Below, in pieces: positions 19,682 to 32,679 of a DNA stretch of 64,000 nucleotides. The position numbers were made by a program, and so were the translations under genes. The stretch spans positions 3,052,166 through 3,116,165 of the forward strand of contig NC_087069.1 of the NCBI RefSeq assembly GCF_963678635.1, given 5' to 3'. Each line of letters opens with the position of its first letter. Within the stretch, counting starts at the first letter, position 1. The DNA comes from Symsagittifera roscoffensis (Eukaryota; Xenacoelomorpha; Acoela; Convolutidae). The notes under the pieces were generated by a model. That model saw only the letters and a program-made list of their open reading frames with translations, had not been told where the DNA came from and made no database searches.

Positions 19682-20881
19682 TAGACACTTTGATGCAATG
19701 AAACTGACACAAATTTTCATGCATTTATTGAGCAAGAAGATTTTTCAAGACTTCGCCCAAACTTTCAGTGCACGTCAAAGTTTCATTTAAATTGCCACAT
19801 ACGAAAAATTTTCAACTTACGACCAACAACTGCAACAATGGACAACTAAAAAAAGAAAGACATCACAAGAGTGGTTGGCAAAGTTTACCACGATAATAAG
19901 GCGAAAAAAACTCTAAGGTCAGCCAACTTTGAGAAAACAAATTTAAAGCCACGGCGAGTTTTTTGATTTTTTAAAAACAAAGAGAAGAAAAGTTAATTGC
20001 TGAAACAAACCCGCAGTGGCAAGAACTCCGCCAAATTAGACGCTAAAAAAGAGAAAATTTGAAATTGAAAAAAAAAATAGAACAAGAGTCTCTCAGCAAA
20101 AACTGGCCGAAAACCTAGATTAGATGTCTGTCAGTCACTTATTTTTTGCAACTTGCAAAAGCTGAAAAATAAATATGGGAAGCGAGAGAAGTGCCAAATT
20201 TGACAAAAACTGTCAAGCAGAAAATTGTTGTCGAAGTTGTAAAAAACAATGAAAATTATTTCTTTCTTAGTGGCGAAAACATGCCCGGAAACGCTGGTTT
20301 TTGTAGCCGAAGTGTCACTGATGTATGATTCTTCAAGAAAAAAATTCCGACCAGAGTGATGGTGTGGGCAGCAATTTGTCCCCGAGGAGAGAGTTCTGTC
20401 CACGTGGTGAAAGCAAAGTCTGTCAACGGTGAACTCTATTTGGGATACTCAAAAAGCATCTATTGGCGGTTATAAAATTAAATTCCTCATCGAAAAATTA
20501 ATGTGCTCTTCTGGCCGGATTTGATGTCCAGTCACTACTCGAAAGCAGTGATAGAATGGCTGAGAAGCAAAAGTCTTCGTTTTGTGGTTAAAAATGAAAA
20601 TCCCTCAAATACGCCTCAAGTACGCCCAACTGAAAATATCACGGAAAGTATGACTAGAATCTAAGTGCCAAAAGAGGAGTGCCACAAACTTTTTGAGGGC
20701 TACCATTCCGAAAAATGACCAATAATGGTCTAAAAATAATAACCTTTTAAACTCAGAAGACATAAAAGATTTATTTATATATTCTGTTAAAAAATCAACA
20801 CTGTAGCTTCTTTTAGTTGATGAGTAATTGTGTTTTTAATTTTGTTCAATTTCATTGCATCACCGCTGAAAGTCTTACTTG
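19682..20881 (+). pseudogene. degenerate Tc1/mariner-superfamily transposase element
   Basis: Fragments in broken frames match a mariner-like transposase in order: SQEWLAKF-type near 19870, ENYFFLSGENMPGN near 20250, VMVWAAICPRGES near 20357, NVLFWPDLMSSHYSKAVIEW near 20500, and VVKNENPSNTPQVRPTEN near 20585. Outer ends share GATGCAATGAAA at 19692 and inverted at 20850-20861, with TA-containing edges, giving imperfect terminal inverted repeats. Several stops and shifts show it is dead. The family assignment rests on the VMVW, FWPDL and NPxNxPQxRPxE motifs. Confidence 0.8.
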
Positions 20882-21159
20882 CATATGCAAATGTGGTACA
20901 AATAAGATAAATTTTAGGGAATCTAACAAAAATTAGGTCTATTTTTTGTCCGCTCTGCTTCAGTGTTTTTTATCTGACTTGTTGATTCGAAAAATGCCAA
21001 AAATACTTCTTACTCTTTGTGATATTGAGCGAAAGATCTCATCGCAATAAAAACAAAAAACAACTGTGGGCTATGACAAACTCGAAATTATAAAAATTAA
21101 ACCATCTTAATACATAATGGAATCTCTGAGCCTGTTTTATAAGCTCCGCAAAGTTTTTT
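20882..21159. other. no gene seen
   Basis: AT-rich spacer with no recognised element. Confidence 0.5.
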
Positions 21160-21500
21160 AGTTCGAAGAAAATGACAAAATAGTAGTGTTCGTCGTTTTT
21201 TCCAGCACACATTTTTCAAGTTTTTGAGTGAAAAACTTTGACAGTATTTCTTACATCATTCGGAAAGATTTGTTGTCTTAAGCTCAAACTTAAAAAGACA
21301 TTTTACCTATTTTTTTTCTGTGAATTTACGGGGGCTTAAAGATTGCCAATTTGGTCAATTTAGGACAATTCACGCCCAATTTATTTCGTACTTTAACGCG
21401 TAAGCGGAGAACTAATATGTCTTAGAAATTGTTTCAAATTGAATTGGGGCATGCAATTTCGTCTATTTAAAACTTCGTCATAAGCGATGGACGGTTTTCA
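21160..21500. repeat. diverged unit of the foldback AT-rich family
   Basis: Shares the ordered motifs of the family: TTCGAAGAAAATGACAAAATA, CTTAAGCTCAAACTTAAAAA, GATTGCCAATTTGG, AATTGAATTGGGGC. Confidence 0.6.
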
Positions 21501-22019
21501 AAAAAAAATTATACTTTTTTTCATTTTGCGAGATGTTTATCGATTTTTTCAAGAAAATGCTACTCCACAGACCTTAAAAGGCAGTCAGAAAATTTAGGGT
21601 TTTTTCCTGGTATGAGCAGTTTTGTTTTAGTTTTAATTATCTTGATGGAACAAATCCTGCAAACATGTGCGTTGACTCGTGGGGTACGACTCGCTCATTA
21701 GAGTAACTTCAGATTAGATCTGTTTGTTATGCTGTCCAAATTTTGTCCGGATAGTTAAGAGCATACATTTAGACCAATACTGATCTTAGTTTCTCAAAAG
21801 ACCGTAGCAAATACTGGAAAAACGATTAGTTTGGATCAACGTTCTTTGGTATTTTCTATAAATGGTCTGACTGCAAACATCAAGAATTTGCAATAATAAA
21901 ATTATAATAATTATTGTAATTTTCCACGAAGTACAAAAAATTTTGCAATCATATTCTGTACAAAAAATCTAAGGCTTCAAGCGTTAACTTAAATGAAACT
22001 CCGATCGGGTTGAACGTGG

Positions 22020-22920
22020 TTTCATTGATCATACTAGTCATGCTTAATCTTGATTTTTCGCGGGTTGACATTTGATGTCAATTTAAACTCATTTGGTGAA
22101 AGTGAGGCACACTACGCTTTCCAATGAAAAAAACGGTAATGATACCAAAAAAAGGTGATTGGTTTTTGGTTTCGAAAGTAGATTTTGCTTTCCTAAAGCT
22201 AAAGTGAACGATAAAAGCTATTATATGACGCAGGTTGTACAATCTGGGGTAATTTAACAAAAGTTTGTCAATTATTACATATTTTTTTGTTCCGGCTTTC
22301 GAAAAAAAAGTTGTCCTCGGGTGTTTTTTTCAGACAAATGCGAATTTTAAATTATCTTTTTTTGACGAAAATTTTTTTATATCATTTAAAAAGTATTGTT
22401 GCCCTGAACTCATGTTTAAATTGATGTTGATTGTTCCGACTTTGAAAAAAAGGGACTATTTAAGCACGGTGCGGTTTTTTTTTTCAGTCAAATTTCGGCG
22501 ATCGAAATAATAGTTTTCAACAAAAACTTATTATATCCCATTGAAGATATTGACTTCTTGAGTTCAAATACAAAAAAAAAGTTTTACCTCTGATTATTTT
22601 TTTCTAAAGCTCTGGGGGTTTGAAAATTGCCAAATTGGCCATTTTCTTGGTTAAATTATGCGCGGTTTGAAGAATTTATTCATAATGCTGAGATTAAAAA
22701 GTGAATTATTTATACGTGGAGAATTATCCCGCTTAAGAAAATTGTTCCAAGTTGAATTGAGGCTAGCTAGTTGGTCGTATTAATTTCTTAAGACTCTAAT
22801 TTTCACCCTTGAGTTATGATATTGTTCAAAAGTTTTAGTTCTTTAGTTCTTTCTCAAAAACTATTAGATATGGTGGGGGCAGTCAGAAATTTCATAGCTT
22901 TGCCCTGATATACGGGCATT
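22020..22920. repeat. AT-rich repeat cluster related to 17640-18460
   Basis: Starts with the same GCGGGTTGACATTTGATGTC block, then two partial forward units of the foldback family (near 22290 and 22440), ending near GCCCTGATATACGGGC at 22907. Confidence 0.65.
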
Positions 22921-23700
22921 CTTATTGCTCTGATTTTCGAAGAAAGTGCGGAATATTTATGCTTGATGTGGTTTTTTTTTCAGTCAATTTTCGACTTACT
23001 TACTATACGTTTTCGACGGAATTTTTTCAACCATCTGAGAAATAATGTTATCTTAAGCTCAAATTAAAAAAAATTACCTGTGATCATTTTTTGTAAAGTT
23101 ACGGACGTTTGAAAGTTGCTAATTTTGCCAATTCGGGATAATTAAAGTGCGATATATTATGTAATTATATTATGCTTATGAAGCAAATTAACGCGATCCA
23201 AATTGAATTGAGGCCCGCAATTTAATCCGATTATCACAATACGAGACGCTAAACACACCCTTAGTTTTTCTACACAGCGCGTGTGGGAGATAAAATGAAG
23301 AAAAAATGAGAAAAAAAAGAAACTTTCATTTATTTAACAAAAAAAAACTTTTTATTTTGCTTAAGTGCAGTCGGAACATTCAAGGCTTTGCCCTGATATA
23401 CAAGCAGTCTTGCTTGTATATAGCGATGTATTAAATAGACCAAATAGCAAGCCATAATTTAAATTGGAAGGATTACTAAGACGGATTAAATCTCCGCTAA
23501 CGAGTTATAAGCATGAAATATATCGCGGGTTGATTGTACCAAATTGGCAATCTTTAACAACGCTTAACATTACAAAGAAAGATCACAGGTGAAATATAAT
23601 TTTTTTTAATTTGAGCTTAGATCAACAATACCTTTCGAATGATATAAAATATCGTCAAAAATACTTGAAAGATTTGTTTCTACAATTAGATGGTTTTTGA
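22921..23700. repeat. foldback element with perfect central hairpin
   Basis: A forward unit (from TTTTCGAAGAAAGTG near 22935) runs to a perfect 10-bp stem with 4-base loop at 23397-23420 (TATACAAGCA, GTCT, TGCTTGTATA). The unit then returns in reverse orientation to about 23690: the block with GATCACAGGT near 23582 inverts the one near 23080. Same layout as 3381-4195. Confidence 0.7.
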
Positions 23701-25437
23701 TTTAGGTTGAGTATGGTAAGAGATTTTCATAGCTGCAACTCAATTTTGAAAAATTGTCTGTCGTCTGCTCTCATTGATCCTTAAATTGTCAATGTAATTG
23801 AGCTCAAGTGATTGCCTTCCAGTTTTTTCTCACTTGACTTTTGTCGAAAGATCTGAAAAAACTATTCAAATGTTGTTTTGAGACAGTCTAGACAACATTC
23901 ATAAAAAAAGATATTTAGTTAATCGACCTTTTTTAATCAATGAATTCCTTTCTTGACGTATTATGTTTCGGGTCTAAAAAGTTTAAGTAGATAGATATAC
24001 TAATTGTCATCACTAATTAATAACTGATATCATTCTATCTGTGGCTGTCTGATTCCGATAAATTAGACGGCCTATCTAAGTACAACAGATACATGCACGT
24101 GCAATTAGTCGCATATATCCACTAGATGTACATTTTGAATGGACTGCTCTGAATTGAAATAAATGTCTATGTCCTAATTCCACCAGCTACATGCCAGACA
24201 TCAATTAGAACGGACAAGCTCAGCAGTTAATTGAATTAATTAGGTTGTTTGCTTCAAACCAGATAGTGTACAAATACCAACTACACTTCAATGGGTCCAA
24301 TTAGTTTCCATGTCAGGTCCTTAATTGAGACAGGCCTTGCGTTGTTTTTCCAGTTGGTTCCAATAAAGGGTCTGTTCGAACTTCCAAGTCCCCTTTTTTT
24401 TTTTACAGAATAACAACAAACGGATCTACCATATGTTGTCGCATGGTACAATACAATGCAATCCTGTTTATTTTGAATCAACTTAAACTGATAAAGACAT
24501 TTGGATTAACTCTAATGCAATCGGGAATGTTTTGGTCTTGTTTTTTGATTCTTCTCAAATCCTCCTTTATTTGTGTTTGCTCTGTGTCCTACTGAGTAGG
24601 AGCTGCATGTGTTGAGTTGTTGATCTGGGACTTAATCCAACTCACCCCAAACCTAATCCCCAGAGTTGTTTGGAGGCCCAATGGGATTGCATTGTTGGTG
24701 CTAAAAACAACCCCTTTCACATTGTGGCCGCACAGAGAGACTGCCTATAAAACACTGTGCTCCTGGGGATACCTTTCATTCTGCAACAATTCCAATTAGA
24801 CAATGAGCATATATTGAAAAATCAATCATTCCATTGGCAAATAGTTGGACAGAATTAATCCCAACTTGTTTTCATTCTGTTCCATTTGTATTTATTTCTT
24901 TCCCTACAATCACTTGTTTACTCACCGTACTGCCAAGATAGGAATATTATTTCTCAACATCACAAATAGGGACAAGTGATATCATTAAGTAGTAGACTAA
25001 AGTATAGCACCCTGTTGGGTCAAAAAGTGAAGCTCTGATATATGAGCAGTAACCCATAACAGGCCACACTAATTGGCACTCACAAGAATCCAGTTCGGCA
25101 TATACAGCCAGCAATCTTGCCTTATCTTCCCACTTCAAAGACCTTCCTTATTTCGACGTATCCTTGCATCTTTCCAATTCCTCCCTTATAGCTGTCAAAT
25201 TTACATTCAAGTATTCCGTAATCCAACATTTTTCAAAACGAGAACATCATTTTTGTTAGATCATAACTGCTTTAATTCACTACGCCAGATAGTCTACTTT
25301 AGCTGCGCGTCCTCATAAGCGTTGTTTTAACTATTGTCTAACTCTGAGTTGTGAGCTAACTGTTGTCATAATTTTTGATTAGGGTCCAAATACTTATATT
25401 TGAGTGAGTTCTTTGGGCTGCTATCCTATATTGTGCC
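23701..25437. other. intergenic DNA upstream of RGS12, no gene seen
   Basis: No repeats of the families above and no convincing exon. It is less AT-extreme than the flanks, so it may hold the RGS12 promoter. A CTATAAAAC at about 24745 is a weak TATA candidate about 690 bases before the proposed start codon. Confidence 0.4.
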
Positions 25438-25829
25438 ATGAGTAGTAATTTTCCTGCAGCAGAAGCAGCAGCAGCAGAAGTTACCTCGGATGAGTGTGAA
25501 AGCATTCTCCCAATCATCACAGCCCTACCTTCTTCTCCTTCTTCTTCTTCGGAATCTCTCCTAGCCTCCAAGGGTTCTCCTACTGCAGCTGATTCACTTC
25601 CCCCGTCCACAGTAGCTGCAGTAGAGAGTAGCAACATCACTTACTACGTCCACCCCCACCCCCACCCCCACACAGTATCTGAGCAGACGGGGGGACAGGA
25701 AGAGGGAAGGGGCTGTGGGGGGAAGCAGTCAGAGATCAACTGTTCAACAGCACCACTCATCTGCCTCTACGGTGGAAAAGAAACAACAGAATCTACAGCC
25801 GACCATCACCTCACCACCTTCCTTATAAG
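25438..25829 (+). CDS. RGS12: RGS12 exon 1 (proposed)
   Basis: 130 full codons plus two bases. Low-complexity start (Ala/Glu, then Ser/Pro), no domain recognised. Evidence is the open frame from ATG, a good donor at the end, matching phase with the exon at 27460, and position directly upstream. A separate small gene is possible. Confidence 0.6.
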
Positions 25830-28800
25830 GTAATTAAACTCATTTCGAGACACTCCTGCACAAAAACATAGTCTGTATTTCACACACGCATCTTCCAATC
25901 AACTCTTTCAGAACTTTCATGTTGTTCCCCCACCCAAAAAAGTGATGAAAAATAAAAATAAAATTTTTTGGACAACACTGATCGATATGTCTACGAAACA
26001 ACAGGCTGATATCCAGCCTTGAATAAGTTCGGAAAACCAGAAAATTTGCTATTTCGGGAAAACCACAAAATTTGCAATATTAGCCAATCAGATTCGATTG
26101 CATAAATTTTTGCTCAATTTCATCATTTAAGGGGGAGTTGTCCAAAATTCTTGGGTCTGCCCTTTCTTGGTTCATTATTTCGGCTTGAAGCAAGTACGCC
26201 TTCAAAATCGAGTGTCTCTTCACTAAATACCTTGTGTTCTAAAAGCCACACTCTCTGTTGTTCAATTACGACAATCCAAACCATTCTCAATCTTACAATG
26301 GAGGAGGGTGGAGGGGGGTCATATATTATAATTAAGCTTTCGATACAACAATAATTTAACAGCATCTGAAAGCGACAGTTAACGATCAGCTGCTGCTGTT
26401 TTTGGGGCTGCTTTTTTCAGCTTTATCTCGAGCCGCCGCAAGTGAAAAAAAAAAGTCGCCGCTCTCTCAGCGGAGTCAAAAAGCCAAATAATTCACGAGC
26501 TCAAAATTCGATCTAAAATTGGAACAGAGTTGAGAAACAGTTCATTTGTCAATTAAGTCAGCACAGCTTCAAAACACAGTGAAAAGCAAATATGATTTTT
26601 TTCAGTCGAGTACATATTTAAAAATGGTCTACTTTTGGCTCCTCTGGTGTGTATATAAAGTAATGGTTTTGACCGATCGGATCAGAAACCAGAAGCAGGC
26701 TGCACTCACATGCTATTCATCAGTTATTTTTATAAGACAAGATTAGATGCGTGATTGGATTTACCAAGTCTCACAAGAATGTTCATTCATTTTACAATCA
26801 CGTTTATACCACTTATTAACAATTACTTGTTTTAGCCACAACAATTCACTTCAATTCAAAAGGCAGAACATGCAGTTTTTTTCATTTGCATGGTTGTTTT
26901 GTACAATTTTTGTGAAAAATTCGTAAACCTCAAATTTATATTTGTTGATAAATTGCGGTTTTGTTTAATAAGAGATTGCAGATAGACTTAGTTTGCTATT
27001 AAACACTGGTGAGATTATTTTTGCGTCTTAAATGAGTTTGCGTCGTCTTGCCATTAATTAGTTATGAGTTATAATCCCGATTGTGACTGATTTATTGGAG
27101 TTGGAGACATGTCACAGCAGCGAGAGACTCTTAATCACATGAGCACTCAAATAGACCAGGTGTGAGAAACAGACTGGACTAATATCCTTTTTAAGAGGGG
27201 AATGGAGCTGCTTTTTAATCCCCGCCCCAGACACGCACAACAAAACATAGGCGTGAATAATAATGGAACATAATCGGGGGATTAAATTAATTGAACCTTT
27301 AAATGAACCACTACCTAGTCAACTTCAACTTCTAGTGCATTATAACACTTTTCAATATCAAATTTGCTGTTACACTTCAAACATTATTTTTATCAACTAA
27401 ATTGTATATAAAAAAATCCTTTTGATTATTAATTTAATTTGTGTATTTATGCATTGAAGGAAGCAGGCCACACAAGAAGTGAGTTGTTCCATTCGAAAAT
27501 CGAGGAAGAGGAAATATTGTTTGGAGGGAACGATGGACTTTGAGAACGCAGAGTCATACGCGCCCAACAAGTCCATCCAGCAACAACAACATCAACAACA
27601 ACAACAACAGCAACAACAACAGTCAATCACGGCATCTTCAGCAGCAGAGTTCTCCTCTACACAGACGTTGCTGCCCCCCAATGTGCAGATTAAGAGGAAG
27701 AAGAGACCCAACTTCAGTGGCCTCCGCACCATCCAGGTCCACAGGGGTCCCAAGGGGTTCGGGTTCACCCTGTGTGGCAACGCGCCCTGTTGTCTGGACT
27801 GTGTGGTCAAAGGGTCCCAAGCGGAGGCAGCGGGACTCTCCGCCGGCCAGTACATCATGACCATCAACGGGGAGAATGTTTCCACGTCCTCGATAGAACA
27901 GGTGATTCAACTCATCATGAGCTGCAGGGGCACGTTGACTCTGAATGTGGCACGTGACGAGGACGACGACTCAGTTGTGAGTCAGGCGAATGTGCGAGTG
28001 AAGCCAAGGTCACGCCCGAGGTCATCACTCATGTCCAATCTACCCCAAACACAAACCACAGAGAGCCATGCAGGGCAAAACCCTGCCCAGAGTACTAAAC
28101 AACTCGACCAAAGCCCAATTGAGCGGGCAACTGCGGAGATTCTGCAGACAGACGCGTTCAACTCCTTCTTCAATTCTGGAAGCATGGAGTCGAGTGCTGG
28201 CACGTCTGAGAGGAGTCAGAAGAACTCGCTCTCTTCCCTCCCCTCCTCTCTGAACGGCCATGCCAACAGTGGCACTAGTGGGGGAGGCACCATGAGCAGC
28301 TTCGAGTCCCTGGAGGCCCCTGGGAAATCAACGACCTCTGTGTCCACAGCCAGAACCCAAAACAACCTGCAAAGCGAGACCAGAAAGACTTCGCAGACTT
28401 CACTGCAAGCAAACTGGGAGCGGGATGTGCCAGTGAACGGGGAGAGTAAGTCATCGCTGAAAAATCTGAACAACAGCGACGACATCTGTTCAGCCGCGGA
28501 GACGGGCAGATTTTACGCAGTGGTGGGGTACATCGGCACCATAGACATCCCCCCACAGCTACAAGGTCATCAGCCTTCAATGCTCGCCTTCCTTCAGAGT
28601 TCAATTGGGAAGATGCAGTCGGAGCAGAAGACGACTTTCATGTTACTGTTGGAAATCGGCGAGAAACACGTTCGGCTAATCAACGCGAAGAACGTGACTG
28701 TTACCTGTATCGAGCTGGACGCAGTTCTCTGCTGCTTTGGGACTGCAGGTGAGACCAAACACTGCTTCGCCATTCTGGCCCAGACCAGCCCCAGTCCCCT

Positions 28801-31800
28801 CCACTCACCTGCCGGATCCTCGAACCAGTCCACCGGCACACCACTCATTTCTTGCATGCTACTCAGTGTCGACCCACAAATTGCACAGCATTCCGTGCAC
28901 TTGAAAGCGGCAAAGAAGTTCACCATAGCCTGCAGTCGCATAACCAGTTCACTCTGCAAGGAGTTCCCCCTAAACTGCGGAGAAATAGTGAACAGGATCC
29001 AGGCAAAAGTATCCTCCAATCCTGCCAAGAATTATTTATCCGAGCTAAATCCGAACAAAGCAGAAACATTTTGTCGCACAACATCTGGCAACAGGAACAG
29101 TGCCGTTGTAGCGTGTACAGACAAAGCGTGTGAGATTTGTGCCGGGCACACAATGACATTGAACAGTAATGCATTCAGTGTTATGAAACAGAACCCACGG
29201 TCAGTTCTGAACCACTCTGTGAAGCAACAAATAATTAGAGCCCAGACCCCAGTTGAGGTGGTAGCCACTGTAGCCCCCAACCAACCACGACAAAGTGCAC
29301 AGCCGTTCTCTTCACTCGAGACCCCCACCCACAGACAATCGGAGCATCGCACTTCCACTCTGCCGCCCTCAACCGGAATGACCTCCAAGTCTCAACATGT
29401 TCACGATTTTGTCTACGGGGCAACCACGTCATCGCATAGATGCCCTTCGGAAGTTGAAGAGGTAGACAGAGGTCAAAGCCTGCAGAGTGGGGGTGGGGGA
29501 TACTGGCCCAGAATAGGATCGTGGGCTGCCAGTTTCGACAATCTGCTACAGGACCCTATTGGCGTGGAAATATTCAGCCAGTTCCTGAAGAAAGAGTTCG
29601 CCGAGGAAAACATTATTTTCTACCAGTACTGCCAGCAGTTCAAAAGATTGACAGACACATTCCAAATGAACGAGTTGGCAATGCGGATATTCAACCAGCA
29701 CCTGACCACCGGATGTCCCCATCCAGTGAATGTAGACAACCAAGTGTTGATGAGTGTGTGTGAGAAACTGTCCAGTAATATGATCACGAAGGATCTGTTC
29801 GATGATGCGCAGCTGCAGATCTACAAACTGATGAAGTTCGACCCCTACTCCAGATTCCTCAAGTCAGAGGCTTACATCAACTGTGTCAAAACAGGGAATC
29901 CATTTGCACAGGGCAAAGCAGCAGTAGCAGCAGTCGTGGAGCCCAAAAAACTGATCACAGCGGGCAACCAGAGTATGGCATCCAGCGATGCAACCAGCGA
30001 GGACTCCAACCAACCGGACAACAAAAAGCATAATAATTTGTTCCAAAGCAAAAAGTCAATTCTTCCCTGGAAAAGGAAGCCGAAGTTATCGAGCAATGAC
30101 ATGTCGTCGGACTCCTCGATGAAGTCGCTTGAAAAATCCAAAGGAATATCCCAGTCGTCGGACTCGTTGCTCCTCTCTGTTCCCAGCTCGACCACCCTCG
30201 AGTGCCAGACCCAGTGCAGAGTGTACCTTCCCAATGGATGTCACGTGACCATGGACTGTGCACGGAGAGAGTCGGTGGGCTCTGCAGTGGCTGCACTCTG
30301 CAACGACTACAACCTCAAGATGAAGTGTCTGGAAATAGTGGACGGGGAACACAAGGCGATCAACACGGGAGAGACGATTGCCAACTACGGAGGACGAGAG
30401 ATTTACCTGGAGCGAAGAGTCTATTTCCGAGTGGAGTTGCCGAGCAGCCAGAACATTGGGGTGAAGTCCAAACCGAACATCTCCATCAAAGACGTGTTCC
30501 AACCACTGTTGGTCAAGTACTGTCTATCTCTCAACAATCTAGTGTTGCGTCTTCACGATTCCTCCAGTCCTCTCAACCTACAACTGGCAGTGGCAGTTCT
30601 AGACTCGAAGAAAGTGGTCGCTGAAACAATCGAACAATACACGCTGCACACTTCTGAGAAAGAGAACCGATACCAACAGGCGCCCACCCAATTGCAGCAG
30701 ATGGGACATCAGCGTCGGACAGAACCCAGACAATCGCAAATGAGAAGACAGTCAGACCAACCAGCCAACATCATGAGTCATCATCAACTGTATCAGAATC
30801 AAGGTCAAGTTCAGGGCAATCAAATCACTGGGCATAACTCCAGACAGCACTCACAGGGTCCCAAAGTGTGCAGAAATCTAGGCTCAAATAGCCAAGGAAG
30901 ACCACAAGCTGCTGTTGCGCCATCCCAGAGAACTATAAGGCCATCAAACGAGGAGCACAACGTATACTCCAGCCACGAAACAGACGGGCATCACCACAAC
31001 CACGAAACAACTTCGATGTCAAACCAGACTGACTTGAACCCCGAGCATGGACACTTGTTTGGACTGCTGGCAAAAGTTCAGGGATCGAGAATGGACAACC
31101 AGCGGGGAATCATGAGTGTGTCCAAACTGGAAATGCCATCATTCCTGGAACCAAAACAGTCCGCTGTTCCCATTCTGCACTCAACTCCAGAGAAGTACGG
31201 CAGCTGCTGTCCCTCCGCTTCCTGTCTGCACTTGTTGCACGAGACACCGCTCCAAAGTACAATGATCTACCCGCCTCAGAAGGAACAGCAGGGGGGAGGG
31301 GGAGGAGTGAACAGGAAACCGCCGAGTGGAAAACATAGGAGGGGGAGCAACTTCTCAGACCAGAGACGCCCTCTAGTTGACTCCCAGATGGTGGATGGAA
31401 TGAGCAGACAAAATCCCAGATCGCTGTCCAAAATGATCACTCCCATTCCAGGCCACATGGATAACTACTACTACATCTCTGATGACTCTGCCTTCGATAT
31501 AAACCCATCACAGCTTCCTTCCCCCAGTTCACAAATGTACCCTATGTCTTCAGCGGTGCCTACCAATTCCGAGGTCATCAGTCGGAGTCCACTAGACACA
31601 TTCACCTCCTCAGTCTACGAAGAGGACATCTACCAAGACAACAGAATGAGGAGACCGAACACGACCAAAGTGAGCAGCATGACCAGGTCCAACAGCACGG
31701 ACTGGCTGGAAAAGAGCAGCGGCAGCTACGAGTGCAGAAGAGGAGCCGCAGACTACCCAGACCACTTCGCTGCCGGCGGACAGTCCTCTCTGTATCCCTC

Positions 31801-32029
31801 GGGCCCAGAAGCCAGCACTTTCTCGTCCAGCACCAGCAACCAAAGACAAGCCAGCAACCTGCACTATCCTTCCACAGCCAGCAACCAGTCTTGGCAGTCC
31901 AATCCGGTCGAGGTGGCACCATATAACATAGATGACCGCCAGGGGATGAACTCACAGCGAACAGACCATCTCATGAATGACCAGCAGCACAGTTTGGTGG
32001 CACAGCCGCCTAAAATATATCACGTGTGA
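25438..32029 (+). CDS. RGS12: RGS12-type regulator of G-protein signalling (exons 25438-25829 and 27460-32029)
   Basis: A multidomain scaffold that speeds GTP hydrolysis by Gi-class alpha subunits and links receptors to Ras/MAPK signalling at membranes. The exon-2 frame encodes, in order: a poly-Gln tract (27578-27622); a PDZ domain (about 27725-27955, binding loop GFGFTL); a PTB-like domain (about 28500-29010); an RGS domain (about 29530-29895, from SFDNLLQDPIGVEIFSQFL to YINCVKTG); two Ras-binding domains (about 30200-30440 and 30440-30640); and a GoLoco motif (about 31052-31115, LLAKVQGSRMDNQRG) followed by the family's LEMPSFLE-type stretch. The full set and order is that of RGS12. Exon 1 is proposed from the ATG at 25438 (GTGCCATGAG context), donor ATAAG|GTAATT and acceptor TTGAAG|GAAGCA; phases 2 and 1 join cleanly to give 1653 residues. 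If exon 1 is wrong, the first internal ATG is at 27533. Confidence 0.9.
25830..27459 (+). other. proposed RGS12 intron 1
   Basis: GT-AG, 1630 bp, AT-rich, with no recognised transposon, repeat or coding exon. The acceptor is preceded by a T-rich tract (AATTTGTGTATTTATGCATTGAAG). Confidence 0.5.
27460..32029 (+). CDS. RGS12: RGS12 exon 2, very long exon with all recognised domains
   Basis: 4570 bp uninterrupted, carrying every recognised domain of the protein through the TGA at 32027-32029. GC content and codon choice are clearly different from the AT-rich surroundings. The protein ends PPKIYHV. Human RGS12 is spread over many exons, so a single exon for PDZ to GoLoco is notable. No internal stops, so an old dead retrocopy is unlikely; a functional retrogene or intron loss is possible. 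Confidence 0.92.
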
Positions 32030-32106
32030 GCGAGTGTGGAACAAAAAGTAGCAGCTGCTCTGCAAATGACCAGAAAAAGTAAAAGCGCGTTCGCGAACAT
32101 ATGGAC

Positions 32107-32112
32107 TAATAA
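32107..32112 (+). terminator. poly(A) signal AATAAA for RGS12
   Basis: AATAAA lies 78 bases after the stop codon, in AT-rich DNA. Confidence 0.6.
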
Positions 32113-32679
32113 AACTTAAAGTCAATTAAAGTTTAATTTATTCTACAGAACTAAGCTTAAAATTTAAATTGTGCAGTATATTTTTTTGTTTCAGTGTTAT
32201 AAGTGGTTCCTGCTTCATCTCTCAAATCTACTAAAAAATTTTCTGTTGAAAAGTGGGATTCCTGCAGCAAAAATACTTGCACTTTGTACATTTGCGATAT
32301 TTTGATAGTAGATTCTTCTTCAGTTTGTTTCAGCCCAAAACTTGCGATTAAAATTAATTTTTGATCTGAACTATTTCTTTCAAATTATTTGAAAAAATAA
32401 AAAAGACAAAAACCGGAACATTTAAAACAGTACATGAAAAAATCATTTTAAAGAGCTTTTGTAATCCCAGGTTCAGATTATTACCAAAAAAGCCAAATTG
32501 ATGGGTTCCTCTATTTGACTAGTTTTGCAATGTATTTTCAAAAAAATTTTGAGTTCGACTGTTTGATTTCAGTTTCGTTTTGTTCTCGAAAGTTGTTGAA
32601 CAAAAGAAAACTTCAGAAATAATTAATGAGATCAAAATCACCGAGTTTTTCTCATACAAAACTATTTGATGAACTAGTT
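32113..32679. other. spacer, no gene seen
   Basis: AT-rich DNA between RGS12 and the duplicated BEL/Pao block. The last 50 bases (CTCATACAAAACTATTTG) are shared with 41890-41920 at the start of the next large unit. Confidence 0.5.

Noticed and set aside
30086-30502. 138-codon frame on the - strand and several others over 27.5-32 kb
   Set aside because: Shadows of the GC-rich RGS12 exon.
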